Source: Kaistella yonginensis
Lineage (GTDB): Bacteria; Bacteroidota; Bacteroidia; Flavobacteriales; Weeksellaceae
Assembly: GCF_030409525.1 (NCBI RefSeq)
Contig: NZ_JAUFQB010000003.1
Location: 54,836-118,835 of the forward strand
Direction of reading: 5' to 3'
Length of the DNA stretch: 64,000 bases
The notes under the pieces are model-generated. The model searched no databases, was not told the DNA's origin, and saw only the letters and a program-made list of their open reading frames with translations. The position numbers and the translations under genes were made by a program. This document shows, piece after piece, positions 34,718 to 44,350 of the stretch (within the stretch, counting starts at the first letter, position 1; each line of letters starts with the position of its first letter).

Positions 34718-35125
34718 TTACTGAAAGGTTAGAATCGCCAGTCGATATCCTTTAAGTCCGAAACCGCTTAAAATGCCGTCGGTATTTACTGCCGTCACTG
34801 ATTTCTGCCGAAACTCCTCCCGTCGGTAGATATTACTGATATGTACTTCTATTTTTGGTTGTGAAATATTTTTTAAACAATCAGCTATGGCATAGGAGTA
34901 ATGGGTGAATGCCCCAGGATTAATGACCAATCCTTCAAAATCATTTTGCTGTAAACGGTTGATTATTTCACCTTCAATATTCGATTGAAAATAAAGAATT
35001 TCATGCTGGGAAAAATCTTTTTTAAGACCTTTCAAATAATCATCCATAGAAACATTTCCGTAGACTTCAGGTTCGCGCGTTCCCAGTAAATTCAAATTGG
35101 GTCCATTCAGTATTAAAATTTTCAT
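34718..35125 (-). CDS. aroQ: 3-dehydroquinate dehydratase, type II
   Basis: Third step of the shikimate pathway. The 135-residue protein has the type II motifs LILNGPNLNLLGTREPEVYG (with the catalytic loop Arg and Tyr), INPGAFTHYSYAIADCL (with Asn, Thr, His-Tyr) and VHISNIYRREEFRQKS. The length is slightly below the usual 140-150 but nothing essential is missing. It converges on the Kef antiporter gene, and its promoter box TATATTTG is at 35139, 13 nt from the ATG. Confidence 0.96.
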   Translation of the reverse strand: MKILILNGPNLNLLGTREPEVYGNVSMDDYLKGLKKDFSQHEILYFQSNIEGEIINRLQQNDFEGLVINPGAFTHYSYAIADCLKNISQPKIEVHISNIYRREEFRQKSVTAVNTDGILSGFGLKGYRLAILTFQ

Positions 35126-35138
35126 GTAGAAATTTTTA

Positions 35139-35146
35139 CAAATATA
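35139..35146 (-). promoter_or_regulatory. -7 box TATATTTG of aroQ
   Basis: Exact TAnnTTTG element on the minus strand with 13 nt to the aroQ start at 35125. Confidence 0.55.
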
Positions 35147-35268
35147 GCGTTTTCCATAAAATAATTTCTTTTAGGCGTAAAAATTGATGGTTACAAATCG
35201 GTTCAAAAGATAACTACTCTATGTACTACTCCGCAGATTTCTAATTTTTAGAATCAATACCGAAAACG

Positions 35269-35276
35269 TACTTTTG
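35269..35276 (+). promoter_or_regulatory. -7 box TACTTTTG of the tamB operon
   Basis: Exact TAnnTTTG element 28 nt before the GTG start at 35305. Confidence 0.5.
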
Positions 35277-35304
35277 TCTCAGTTCTAACCTTTAATTTTT
35301 TCAT

Positions 35305-38300
35305 GTGAATATCTATCAAAAGATTTTAAAATATACTGCAATTACACTCGCTGCGCTGATCGCATTGGTGATCATTCTGGTCTTAAGTTTGCAACTCCCA
35401 TCGGTACAAAATTTCGCTAAAGGAAAATTGGTAAATTACCTGGAGAAGAAAATAAAAACCAAGGTAAGTTTAGAACGGGTTTACATCGGATTTCCTAACA
35501 GTTTGGTCATGGAAAATCTGTATTTACAAGGGCAAAAGGTTGACACACTTTTGTTTGCGCGGAAATTAGATGTAGGATTAAACATCCCAAAACTCCTGAA
35601 AAATACGGCTGATATTACCTCTATTGATTTAGAAGGTGTGAAGGCCAATGTCGTACGCAATGAAAACGGCGGTTTTAATTTCGATTATATTATCGATGCT
35701 TTTGCCACCAAAGACGAAGAAGAAACCCCATCTAAACCATTTATAATTTCTTTAGATAAAATTAAATTAAAAGATATTGGTATTTCTTTTATTGATAATC
35801 AGTCGCGGAATGATATTAATCTCTACTTTAAATCATTCGATACGCGGGTGAAAACTTTCGACCTCGAAAAGAATTCTTACGCAATGAATGACATCAATAT
35901 GGATGGACTTCGATTGAAATTAAAACAAGATCTACTGCAAGAAGTGGCTGTAAAAGTCGAGGAAAAAGTTGATTCTCTGCAGAAACAAAATCCTTTACAA
36001 TTAGGATTAAACAAAATTAAACTCACCAATTTTAATATTGATTATGGTGATGATAACACCAAAACTTTTGCAAGAATCATTTTTAAAGAACTCAGCACCA
36101 AAATAAACAATCTTGAGCTAGAAAACAGGAATTTCGGTATTGAAAATATTTATTTAAAAGGTGCAGATATCAACGCTAAATTATTTCTACCCGCACAAAA
36201 TGCCAATCCGAAAAAAGAAGAAAACACTTCTTCTTCCACTGCCGAAAAATCGGTAGTATTTCTTTTGAAAAAATTAATTTTAGACGACGTACAAGTGGTT
36301 TACAATAACACTGCGATTGCACCCACCAAAAGTGGAATCGATTTCAACCATTTGAACTTTTCAAAATTAAACCTGAATCTTTCTGACTTCAAAATGAATG
36401 ACGGAACTTTTGTCGGCACCGTAAAATCAGCCGAAATTGTGGAAGGCCGTGGTCTGAATATTCAAAAATTCAAAACCGATTTCGTGTTTGAAGATCAACA
36501 GGCTTATTTAAAAGGACTTTATTTACAAACTCCAAAAACAGTTTTACGTGATGAAGTTATTATAAATTACCAATCAATCGAACAACTTTCTGCAAATCCC
36601 GGTGCTGTAAAAATTACAGCCCATATTCAAAAATCTCAAGTGGGTTTTTCTGATATATTAATGCTCGCTCCGACTTTAAGAAATACGGCACCATTTAATA
36701 AGTATCCGACTGCTATCCTTAAGGTCGATGCTCGTTTGAAAGGTACAATCGATGATCTACTCATTCAAAATTTAGAACTTTCCGGCATCGATCAATTAAA
36801 AATTCAGGCATCGGGAAATATTAAAAACGCAACGAACCTGAACAATTTATATTATGATTTGAATGTTCGTGAACTTTCTTCTTCCGCAAAAACCATTTAC
36901 AATTTCGTCCCGAAAAACGCAATCCCAAGCAATATTACACTCCCTTCTTTTATAAAAATCGTAGGAAAGGCAAAAGGAACGACAGAAATTGTGAACGCGA
37001 ATTTGCTCATGACCTCCACTTTGGGCCATGCGGGGATTCGCGCCTCGGTGAATATGAAAAAGAAAAATGCGGAACGATATGATGTCTTAGCCAATCTTCA
37101 AAACTTACAAATCGGTAAGATGATTCAGAATAAAGATTTGGGTTTTATTACCGGACAAATTGCGATAAAAGGACAAAGTTTCGATACAAACAACGCCAAT
37201 GCAGACCTCAAAGGAAATATAAAATCGCTTGCTTACAATGGTTACACCTACCAAAACATGATGCTAAACGGGGAGGCAAATCGTGGTAATTATGTAATCA
37301 ACCTCGACTCGAAAGATCCAAACGCAAATTTAAATGTACGAGCTTCTGGGAATTTTACCGAAAAAAATCCATCGATTAAAGCCAACGGAACCATCCGAAA
37401 ATTGGATTTAAATAAACTTGGCTTTTATGAAGATCAGATGATTTTGGCCGGCGATTTAGATGGTGATTTCACGAGTATAAACCCCGATGCAGCAAATGGC
37501 TTTTTGACTTTAAAGAACTTTGCCATTTCTGATACGAAAGATGTTTTCCCGTTGCAGGAAGTATTTCTCTCGGCAGTTTCTACGGCGAATCACAATCAAA
37601 TTACGCTGCAGTCCCAAATTGCAGATGTTGATTTAACTGGGAAATATAAGTTGACCCAGATTTTAGGCTCACTGCAAAATACCATTAATGAATACTATCA
37701 ACATCAAAAATCTGGCAGCAAAGAAGAAAAAATAGCTCCTAATCAGTTTTTTACATTGACTGCTAAAATTAAAGACGATCAACTTCTGCGCAAATTTGTA
37801 CCCGAATTAACAGAATTTGAACCGATAACCTTGACTGGAAATTACGATGCCGATTCAAGAAAGCTAGAATTTAACGGACAAATTCCTCAGGTAACTTATG
37901 GTGCGAACACAATCACCGGCGGCGCTATTACCATTAATAATGAAAATGACGCGTTGGTTTATGATCTCAAACTGGCAGCATTTAAAAATAAAAATATTGC
38001 TTTAATGAAGATTAGTGTAAATGGTGATGTTAACGATAACCTCATCACCTACAACGCTTCTACAAAAGATGATAAAGATGCAACCAAATTTTTGATTGCA
38101 GGTAACGTAGAAAAAGCAGGCGATCTTACAACAATCAGTTTAAATCCTGATGGTTTAACCTTAAATTATGATCAGTGGAAAGTCTCTGCCGATAATTATT
38201 TACAGTTGAGCACCCGTGGAATTTTGGCCCATGATTTTGCAATCTCTAATAACGGAAGTGAAATCAGCGTACAATCGGAAACCACTGTTCCAAACAGTCC

Positions 38301-40308
38301 CTTGAATATTTCCATTAGCGATTTTAAGATTGAAACCATTACGGAAATGATTAAAAAAGATTCTCTTCTTGCCAAAGGAAACATTAATGGTACGGCGCAA
38401 CTTCGGGATTTGAAAAACAATATGACCATCAGCGCTGATGTTGACGTGACCGATTTATTTGTTTATGGCAGTCCTGTGGGGAATGTAGATATTAAAGCGA
38501 ATAATCAAACTGCAGATTTAATAAGAGCAGAGGTTGCGCTATCAGGTTTTGAGAATGATGTAAAACTGCTTGGAACATACAATACCACAACCAGTGGTTT
38601 AGATATGAACCTTAACTTAAACCAAATTCAAATGAAAACGGTGCAAGGACTATCCATGAATTCCATAGAAAATGCAGAAGGTTATCTCTCTGGAAACTTA
38701 AAAATTACTGGAACCGCGGAAGCTCCGAATATTTTGGGTAGCGTTAAATTTAATAATGTTGGATTGGGTATTACTCAGTTGGGCAGCAGATTTAAAAACA
38801 TTAATGATGAAATTAAATTTACAAACCGCGGAATTGATTTCAATGATTTTACGATTAATGATGAATCTGGAAACACGGTAGTCATTGATGGTGCCGTTCT
38901 TACGAAAAGCTACAAGGATTTTGCCTTTAATTTAGAGGTGAACGCAGATAATTTTAAAGTGGTCGATTCTGAAAAAGAGAATGATAAAATAATGTACGGA
39001 GTTTTAGCCGTTGATGCGAAACTGCAAATTCGTGGCGACATAGACTTACCACAAGTTGATGGTGATCTTACGGTAACAGATCAAACGGATTTTACATTTG
39101 TTTTGCCACAGTCATCCCCTTCATTACAAGATCGCGAGGGAATTGTGGAGTTTATTGACCAAGACCAAATTGCGTTGCAGAAAACCATTAAAGCAGATTC
39201 ACTAACCAATCAAAGTAAAATTAATGGGTTGGATATTAATGTAAATATCGAGGTGAAGAAAGAAGCCAAGATCTCCCTAATTATTGATAAAGCAAACGGC
39301 GATTTTGTAAAATTACAGGGCGAAGCGCAGTTGACAGGCGGCATTGACCCTTCCGGTAAAACTACTTTGGTCGGTGTGTACCAAGTTGAAAAAGGAGCCT
39401 ACGAAATGTCGGTCAGTTTACTGAAAAGGAAATTTGAAATTGAAAAAGGCAGTACCATCACCTGGACGGGTGAACCGATGACGGCCAATCTAGATATCAC
39501 CGCGGTCTACAAAACAGATGCTGCTCCACTCGACTTATTACAACAGCAATTGACTGGTGTTTCGGGCAGCCAGTTAAATCAATATAAACAAAGAATTCCT
39601 TTTAGCACCTTATTAATAATGAAAGGTGAACTGATGAAACCAATTATTACATTTGACATTACGACCTCTAAGGAAAATAATTCGGTTTCCGCAGAAGTGA
39701 TCGACAATACCACCGCGAAACTCGACCAATTGCGGCGCGACGAATCTGAAATGAACAAACAGGTTTTTGCTTTATTGCTATTGAATCGTTTTATAGGTGA
39801 AAATCCGTTTGAAAGCGATGCAGGTTTATCGGCTTCCACTTTAGCCAAGCAGAGTGTGAGTAGAATCTTGTCTGAGCAACTCAATAATTTAGCGAAAGAT
39901 TTAATCGGTGGCGTAGAACTTAATTTCGATTTAGAATCTACGGAAGATTACTCCAGTGGAAATAAAAACGAAAGAACCGATTTGAACGTTGGTTTAAGCA
40001 AAAGATTATTTGATGACCGCCTGAATGTGACGGTAGGAAATAACTTTGCCTTAGAAGGTGATGCCCGACAAAACGAAGAAATGACCAATATTGCTGGAGA
40101 CATCACATTTGATTACAGCTTGTCTAAAGATGGCAGATATATGTTGCGGGCGTATCGTAAAAACGACTATCAAGTTGCCTTACAAGGACAGATTATCGAA
40201 ACCGGACTTGGATTTATTATCACTTTAGATTATGACAAATTCCGTGAAATTTTCGAACGGTCTAAAAAAAATAAAGAATTTAGAAAACAAAAAACGTCTT
40301 CAAAATAA
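35305..40308 (+). CDS. tamB: translocation and assembly module protein TamB
   Basis: A 1667-residue AsmA/TamB-type bridge between the inner and outer membranes. It starts at GTG (MNIYQKILKYTAITL; an ATG two bases earlier is out of frame and stops at once). One N-terminal inner-membrane helix (about 10-30) is followed by a very long beta-repeat region made of alternating hydrophobic strands. The conserved C-terminal DUF490/TamB domain (about 1330-1660) contains SLLKRKFEIEKGSTITWTGEPMTANLDITAVY. Its stop overlaps the start of tamL by one base (TAATG), so the two are translated from one message. In Bacteroidetes the partner is the lipoprotein TamL rather than TamA. Likely role: lipid or protein transfer to the outer membrane. 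Confidence 0.93.
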   Translation: MNIYQKILKYTAITLAALIALVIILVLSLQLPSVQNFAKGKLVNYLEKKIKTKVSLERVYIGFPNSLVMENLYLQGQKVDTLLFARKLDVGLNIPKLLKNTADITSIDLEGVKANVVRNENGGFNFDYIIDAFATKDEEETPSKPFIISLDKIKLKDIGISFIDNQSRNDINLYFKSFDTRVKTFDLEKNSYAMNDINMDGLRLKLKQDLLQEVAVKVEEKVDSLQKQNPLQLGLNKIKLTNFNIDYGDDNTKTFARIIFKELSTKINNLELENRNFGIENIYLKGADINAKLFLPAQNANPKKEENTSSSTAEKSVVFLLKKLILDDVQVVYNNTAIAPTKSGIDFNHLNFSKLNLNLSDFKMNDGTFVGTVKSAEIVEGRGLNIQKFKTDFVFEDQQAYLKGLYLQTPKTVLRDEVIINYQSIEQLSANPGAVKITAHIQKSQVGFSDILMLAPTLRNTAPFNKYPTAILKVDARLKGTIDDLLIQNLELSGIDQLKIQASGNIKNATNLNNLYYDLNVRELSSSAKTIYNFVPKNAIPSNITLPSFIKIVGKAKGTTEIVNANLLMTSTLGHAGIRASVNMKKKNAERYDVLANLQNLQIGKMIQNKDLGFITGQIAIKGQSFDTNNANADLKGNIKSLAYNGYTYQNMMLNGEANRGNYVINLDSKDPNANLNVRASGNFTEKNPSIKANGTIRKLDLNKLGFYEDQMILAGDLDGDFTSINPDAANGFLTLKNFAISDTKDVFPLQEVFLSAVSTANHNQITLQSQIADVDLTGKYKLTQILGSLQNTINEYYQHQKSGSKEEKIAPNQFFTLTAKIKDDQLLRKFVPELTEFEPITLTGNYDADSRKLEFNGQIPQVTYGANTITGGAITINNENDALVYDLKLAAFKNKNIALMKISVNGDVNDNLITYNASTKDDKDATKFLIAGNVEKAGDLTTISLNPDGLTLNYDQWKVSADNYLQLSTRGILAHDFAISNNGSEISVQSETTVPNSPLNISISDFKIETITEMIKKDSLLAKGNINGTAQLRDLKNNMTISADVDVTDLFVYGSPVGNVDIKANNQTADLIRAEVALSGFENDVKLLGTYNTTTSGLDMNLNLNQIQMKTVQGLSMNSIENAEGYLSGNLKITGTAEAPNILGSVKFNNVGLGITQLGSRFKNINDEIKFTNRGIDFNDFTINDESGNTVVIDGAVLTKSYKDFAFNLEVNADNFKVVDSEKENDKIMYGVLAVDAKLQIRGDIDLPQVDGDLTVTDQTDFTFVLPQSSPSLQDREGIVEFIDQDQIALQKTIKADSLTNQSKINGLDINVNIEVKKEAKISLIIDKANGDFVKLQGEAQLTGGIDPSGKTTLVGVYQVEKGAYEMSVSLLKRKFEIEKGSTITWTGEPMTANLDITAVYKTDAAPLDLLQQQLTGVSGSQLNQYKQRIPFSTLLIMKGELMKPIITFDITTSKENNSVSAEVIDNTTAKLDQLRRDESEMNKQVFALLLLNRFIGENPFESDAGLSASTLAKQSVSRILSEQLNNLAKDLIGGVELNFDLESTEDYSSGNKNERTDLNVGLSKRLFDDRLNVTVGNNFALEGDARQNEEMTNIAGDITFDYSLSKDGRYMLRAYRKNDYQVALQGQIIETGLGFIITLDYDKFREIFERSKKNKEFRKQKTSSK

Positions 40309-42659
40309 TGATAAAATTGAAAACATCATATTATAAAATATTTGCAACGCTGTCATTTACAATCATGCTCACCTCGTGCAGCAATACCAAATTTCTGCAA
40401 GAAGGTCAATTATTGTACACGGGTGCAAAAATAAAGATTAAAAATGATACGCTTTCCAAGAAAGAAAAATCGAATCTAAAAGAAGCACTTCAGGATCAAC
40501 TCCGCCCCAAACCGAACGCGTCTTTTTTAGGTTTACGACCGCGTCTTTATATATACAATAGTACCAAAGAGCCAAAAAAACAGAAAGGAATTGGGTATTG
40601 GTTAAAATATAAAATTGGAGAAAAACCGGTTTTATTAGGTGATGTTGATCGTGAATTCAACAAAAAAATCATCGTTAATTATTCGGAGAACAAAGGGTTT
40701 TTCAATGCAAAATCTTCTTCAGACACGATTGCTAAAAACAAGACAGCCCAGGTAAATTACACGTTAAAACCTGGCGCAAGATATCTCATCAGTCAAGTTA
40801 ATTATCCGGAAGATTCTACCATAATCAATTCTGAAATCATTTCTATTAAGGAAAAAACATTTTTAAAACAAGGAAACCCCTTCGATTTAGAGGTAATTAA
40901 AGCAGAGCGCGAACGGATTGATGAGCATTTGAAAAATCGCGGCTTCTACTATTTCAGTCCGGATAATATCATTATTCAAGCTGATAGTACGGTAACAAAA
41001 GAACCAAAGGTTGAACTTTTTGTAAAGCTGAAAAAGAATACCCCAGAATTGGCAAAAGATCAATTTACGATCGATAAAACCATCGTTTTTGCTGATTATA
41101 ATTTGGAAGATGTGAAGTTGGGGAAATACGGGATACCGTACATCACTGATTCTGTAGAAGTTTATGAGGATTTATATATTATTGATCCAAAAAATAAATT
41201 CAAACCTAAAATTTTTGATCGCACGCTCTATTTTAATAAAGGGGATTTGTATAATCGAAAAGATCACAATCTTTCGTTGAACAGACTGATCAGTTTAGGT
41301 GTTTTTAAATTTGTAAAAAATGAATTCGTCATCTCCGATTCTTTGAATCATCGGTTTGATGCCTATTATCTTTTAACGCCGAGACCATTTCAATCCCTGC
41401 GTTTGGAAACTTTAGGAAAAACCAATTCCGCCAATTACACAGGTGCCGAGGTTAACCTGAACTGGACGCACCGAAACTTTTTTCGGGGTGCTGAACAATT
41501 AAAAGCCTCCATTTATGGGGCAACCGACATACAAATCGGTGGGCCAAAAGACGCCAACAATATTATTCGGTTTGGGGCAAATGCGCAATTGTCTATCCCA
41601 AGAATTGTGGCCCCTTTCAAATTTCATTCTTCCAGTGCATTTGTACCGCGTACCAATGTGACCATCGGTTATGAATATTTAAGCAGGACGCAACTTTATA
41701 CGCTTCATAACTTCAATACCTCTTTTGGTTATGTCTGGAAAGAAAATGAACGTAAAGAACATGATTTAAAAGTAATCGAGGTGACTTTGGTAAAGCCGCA
41801 AAATGTGACCGATAAATATTTAGAACAAATCAACGGAAATCCTGATCCCAATAATTATATCGAACCAAAACCAGCGCTACAACGGGTCATTGATAACCAA
41901 TTGATTTTTGGTCCTACCTACAGTTATACGTATACCAATACAATGCTTCCTAAAAAAAATACTTTTTATTATAAAGGGAGTTTAGATTTGGCCGGCACAA
42001 TTACCGGTTTGGTTAGTGGTGCCGATGCAAAAGCCGGAAAACAGAAAGAAATATTCAATATTCCCTTCAGCCAATATGCAAAAATGGAACACGATTTCAG
42101 GTATTACAGAAAAATTAATGACAAAAGTACCGTAGCAACCCGATTTATTGCAGGAATCGGTTATCCTTATGGGAATTCTACGACCATGCCTCACGTGAAA
42201 CAGTTTTTCGTAGGAGGGAGCAATAGCATTCGGGCATTTCGGGCAAGAACGTTGGGACCCGGCAGTTATGATCCCCGAAATCAAGAGGCATCTTTCTTTT
42301 TCGATCAATCAGGAGACATCAAAATCGAATTCAACGCTGAATATCGGGCGAATATTTACAAATTTTTGAATGCTGCAATTTTCGCGGATGCTGGAAATGT
42401 ATGGTTGATGAATGAAGATCCCGAAAAACCAGGCGGAAAATTCTCTAAAAACTTTGCAAAAGAACTTGCGGTTGGTGCTGGGGTTGGTTTAAGATTAGAC
42501 TTTTCTATTCTTATTTTAAGACTTGATGTGGCAATGCCGCTCAGAATACCGTATTATGAAGAAGGAAATCGTTGGACTTTCGATAAAGTTGATTTTGGCA
42601 GTAAAGATTGGCGAAAAGATAATTTAATCTTAAATATTGCCATAGGATATCCATTTTAA
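40308..42659 (+). CDS. tamL: BamA/TamA-family outer membrane lipoprotein (TamL)
   Basis: A 783-residue Omp85-superfamily protein. It has a lipoprotein signal with lipobox MLTSC (Cys24), POTRA-like domains (about 60-360) and a 16-stranded barrel whose C-terminal half contains the Omp85 lid-loop motif GGSNSIRAFRARTLGPGSY (the VRGF/Y-like element). It ends ILNIAIGYPF, with the terminal aromatic signature. TamL is known as the lipidated TamA variant of Bacteroidetes, and adjacency to tamB supports the identity. YihY follows 7 nt later and may belong to the same transcript. Confidence 0.92.
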   Translation: MIKLKTSYYKIFATLSFTIMLTSCSNTKFLQEGQLLYTGAKIKIKNDTLSKKEKSNLKEALQDQLRPKPNASFLGLRPRLYIYNSTKEPKKQKGIGYWLKYKIGEKPVLLGDVDREFNKKIIVNYSENKGFFNAKSSSDTIAKNKTAQVNYTLKPGARYLISQVNYPEDSTIINSEIISIKEKTFLKQGNPFDLEVIKAERERIDEHLKNRGFYYFSPDNIIIQADSTVTKEPKVELFVKLKKNTPELAKDQFTIDKTIVFADYNLEDVKLGKYGIPYITDSVEVYEDLYIIDPKNKFKPKIFDRTLYFNKGDLYNRKDHNLSLNRLISLGVFKFVKNEFVISDSLNHRFDAYYLLTPRPFQSLRLETLGKTNSANYTGAEVNLNWTHRNFFRGAEQLKASIYGATDIQIGGPKDANNIIRFGANAQLSIPRIVAPFKFHSSSAFVPRTNVTIGYEYLSRTQLYTLHNFNTSFGYVWKENERKEHDLKVIEVTLVKPQNVTDKYLEQINGNPDPNNYIEPKPALQRVIDNQLIFGPTYSYTYTNTMLPKKNTFYYKGSLDLAGTITGLVSGADAKAGKQKEIFNIPFSQYAKMEHDFRYYRKINDKSTVATRFIAGIGYPYGNSTTMPHVKQFFVGGSNSIRAFRARTLGPGSYDPRNQEASFFFDQSGDIKIEFNAEYRANIYKFLNAAIFADAGNVWLMNEDPEKPGGKFSKNFAKELAVGAGVGLRLDFSILILRLDVAMPLRIPYYEEGNRWTFDKVDFGSKDWRKDNLILNIAIGYPF

Positions 42660-42666
42660 ACGAATT

Positions 42667-43605
42667 ATGAAGAAAAACTTACACTTTTGGGGGAAAACTT
42701 TAAAGGAAACATTTATACAGTGGAATAACTCGTCAGCGACAAGAGATTCTGCAAGCTTAGCATATTACTCAATTTTCTCTATACCTGGTTTATTAATTAT
42801 CATTATTTGGATTGCTGGAAATTTTTTAGGTGAAGAAGCCATACGTGGGCAAATCACCAACCAAATTAATGATTTGATGGGTGAAGAAGCAGCCTTAAGT
42901 ATTCAGGAAATGATTGCAAGCGCCCTGATTGATAAAGAAAACATATTGATGAAAACGATAGGAGTTGTTTCTTTGATATATGGTGGAACAACGGTTTTTT
43001 TTCAGCTTCAAAAATCTTTAAATAAACTATGGAATGTAGAAGCAGCACCAAAAAAAGCCATCCTAAAATTTCTACTCGATCGCGCCAATTCCTTGGGAAT
43101 GATTGTAGTGATTGGTTTTCTACTCATGATTACAATGGTTTTATCATCGATGATCAGCTTACTGAATAATTTCATCATGTATCAATTGGGTTATGAAACC
43201 TACCTGCTGATGACCTCTGTGAATTTTTTGTTTGGTTTTATTTTGGTTTCATTGGTTTTTGCGTTTATGTTCAAAGTTCTTCCCGATGCTGAGATTTCAT
43301 TTAAAGCAGTCTGGCCGGGAGCACTTCTTACGGCTACCTTATTTACTATTGGTAAATTTTTACTCAGTCTCTATTTTGCAGAACTAAAGCCAACATCAGT
43401 TTTTGGTACGGCGGGTACGGTGATTCTAATTATGATGTGGATTAATTATTCGTGTATGCTTATTTTCTTCGGAGCTGAATTTACGAAAGTCTATTCCAAG
43501 AATAAAGGGTATAAAATTATTCCCTCCAAACATGCAAAATGGAGTGTTGAAAAACTGTATGCGGACTCACTAAAAGAAAAGCAAAGCATTGCAAAGGAAA
43601 TGTAG
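42667..43605 (+). CDS. YihY/BrkB-family inner membrane protein
   Basis: A 312-residue polytopic protein with six hydrophobic helices (near 30-50, 95-115, 140-160, 178-200, 212-232 and 245-270). Family motifs include SASLAYYSIFSIPGLLIIII near the N-terminus and the later FGTAGTVILIMMWINYSCMLIFFGAEFTK. Members were once called ribonuclease BN by mistake; a role in lipid transport linked to TamB-like proteins has been proposed. Here it starts 7 nt after tamL, behind tamB. That arrangement agrees with an envelope lipid-trafficking role but does not prove it. Confidence 0.9.
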   Translation: MKKNLHFWGKTLKETFIQWNNSSATRDSASLAYYSIFSIPGLLIIIIWIAGNFLGEEAIRGQITNQINDLMGEEAALSIQEMIASALIDKENILMKTIGVVSLIYGGTTVFFQLQKSLNKLWNVEAAPKKAILKFLLDRANSLGMIVVIGFLLMITMVLSSMISLLNNFIMYQLGYETYLLMTSVNFLFGFILVSLVFAFMFKVLPDAEISFKAVWPGALLTATLFTIGKFLLSLYFAELKPTSVFGTAGTVILIMMWINYSCMLIFFGAEFTKVYSKNKGYKIIPSKHAKWSVEKLYADSLKEKQSIAKEM

Positions 43606-43743
43606 CGTTTATTAATTTTAATACATTTACGTTTACAAATACGACTTGCCCTCCGCTAAAAGTTTATTTAGAATATTAATTGGGAATAGTCTAATCATTT
43701 CAGATCCCTTTTTTTTAAAATTAGACACTTATCGTGAGTGCAT

Positions 43744-43777
43744 AAAAAAACTTCCGAAAAACTAATTTCGGAAGTTT
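43744..43777 (-). terminator. terminator after rpsT/tRNA-Glu
   Basis: Perfect 12-bp stem AAACTTCCGAAA / TTTCGGAAGTTT (43748-43759 / 43766-43777). A run of T residues follows on the minus strand. It touches the tRNA CCA end. Confidence 0.85.
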
Positions 43778-43851
43778 GGTAGCCCGTAGGGGAGTCGAAC
43801 CCCTCTTACCAGGATGAAAACCTGAGGTCCTAACCGATAGACGAACGGGCC
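43777..43851 (-). tRNA. tRNA-Glu (UUC), CCA encoded
   Basis: A 75-nt cloverleaf read on the minus strand. The acceptor GGCCCGT pairs with ACGGGCT, the D arm reads CTATCGGTTAGG, the anticodon loop TTTTCAT gives UUC, and the T arm GAGGGGTTCGACTCCCC is intact. The 3' CCA is encoded. It lies 24 nt after rpsT and is followed immediately by the terminator, so it is probably cotranscribed with rpsT. Confidence 0.95.
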
Positions 43852-43875
43852 AGTGCGTCTTTGAATTTTATATAA

Positions 43876-44130
43876 TTACGCTAATTTATTAACGTGCTTA
43901 GTCAACTTACTTTTAAGGTTGGCCGCTTTGTTCTTGTGGATGATGTTTTTCTTCACCAACTTATCCAACAAAGAGATTACTGATGGCAACTGTGCAGTTG
44001 CAGCAGATTTATCCTCCTCATTTCTCAACCCTCTCAAAGCTGTTCTAGCAGTCTTGTGATAGTATCTGTTGATTATTCTTTTCTTTTCGCTTTGTCTGAT
44101 TCTTTTCAGAGCTGATTTATGATTTGCCAT
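43876..44130 (-). CDS. rpsT: 30S ribosomal protein S20
   Basis: An 84-residue, Lys/Arg/Ala-rich, all-helical 16S rRNA-binding protein. The start [18 protein letters not shown] and the helix [27 protein letters not shown] are typical. Promoter box TATCTTTG at 44152 gives a short leader. Two different tRNA-Glu genes flank it; the downstream one probably shares its transcript. Confidence 0.97.
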   Translation of the reverse strand: MANHKSALKRIRQSEKKRIINRYYHKTARTALRGLRNEEDKSAATAQLPSVISLLDKLVKKNIIHKNKAANLKSKLTKHVNKLA

Positions 44131-44151
44131 ATCTTTCTAAAAACTTGGGTG

Positions 44152-44159
44152 CAAAGATA
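44152..44159 (-). promoter_or_regulatory. -7 box TATCTTTG of rpsT
   Basis: Exact TAnnTTTG element on the minus strand, 21 nt upstream of the rpsT ATG. Confidence 0.6.
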
Positions 44160-44218
44160 ACAATCTTTTTTTGATTACAAAATATTTTTTTAAAACTTTT
44201 CAAAATTTTCATTTATTG

Positions 44219-44290
44219 TAGCCTATAAGGGAATCGAACCCCTGTTGCAAGACTGAAAATCTTGAGTCCTTACCACTAGACGAATAGGCC
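44219..44290 (-). tRNA. tRNA-Glu (UUC), CCA not encoded
   Basis: A 72-nt cloverleaf on the minus strand. The acceptor GGCCTAT pairs with ATAGGCT, the anticodon loop TTTTCAG gives UUC, and the T arm is AGGGGTTCGATTCCCTT with one G-U pair. The genome continues CAA where CCA would be, so CCA must be added after transcription. The body differs clearly from the other tRNA-Glu at 43777, though the anticodon is the same. The promoter box at 44307 is well placed. Confidence 0.92.
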
Positions 44291-44306
44291 TTTGCTTTGA
44301 GGACTG

Positions 44307-44314
44307 CAAAAATA
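44307..44314 (-). promoter_or_regulatory. -7 box TATTTTTG of the second tRNA-Glu gene
   Basis: Exact TAnnTTTG element on the minus strand, 16 nt upstream of the tRNA 5' end at 44290. Confidence 0.6.
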
Positions 44315-44350
44315 GAAATTAAGTTTTAATCCTGCAACCCCTTTAGGTAT

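Noticed and set aside
43685..43735. 7-bp inverted repeat GTCTAAT/ATTAGAC after the yihY gene
   Set aside because: The arms are far apart and AT-rich, without a following T tract; likely chance.
44219..44290. Second tRNA-Glu as a pseudogene because CCA is not encoded
   Set aside because: All stems pair, the anticodon loop is normal and a promoter box is present; many bacterial tRNAs lack encoded CCA.
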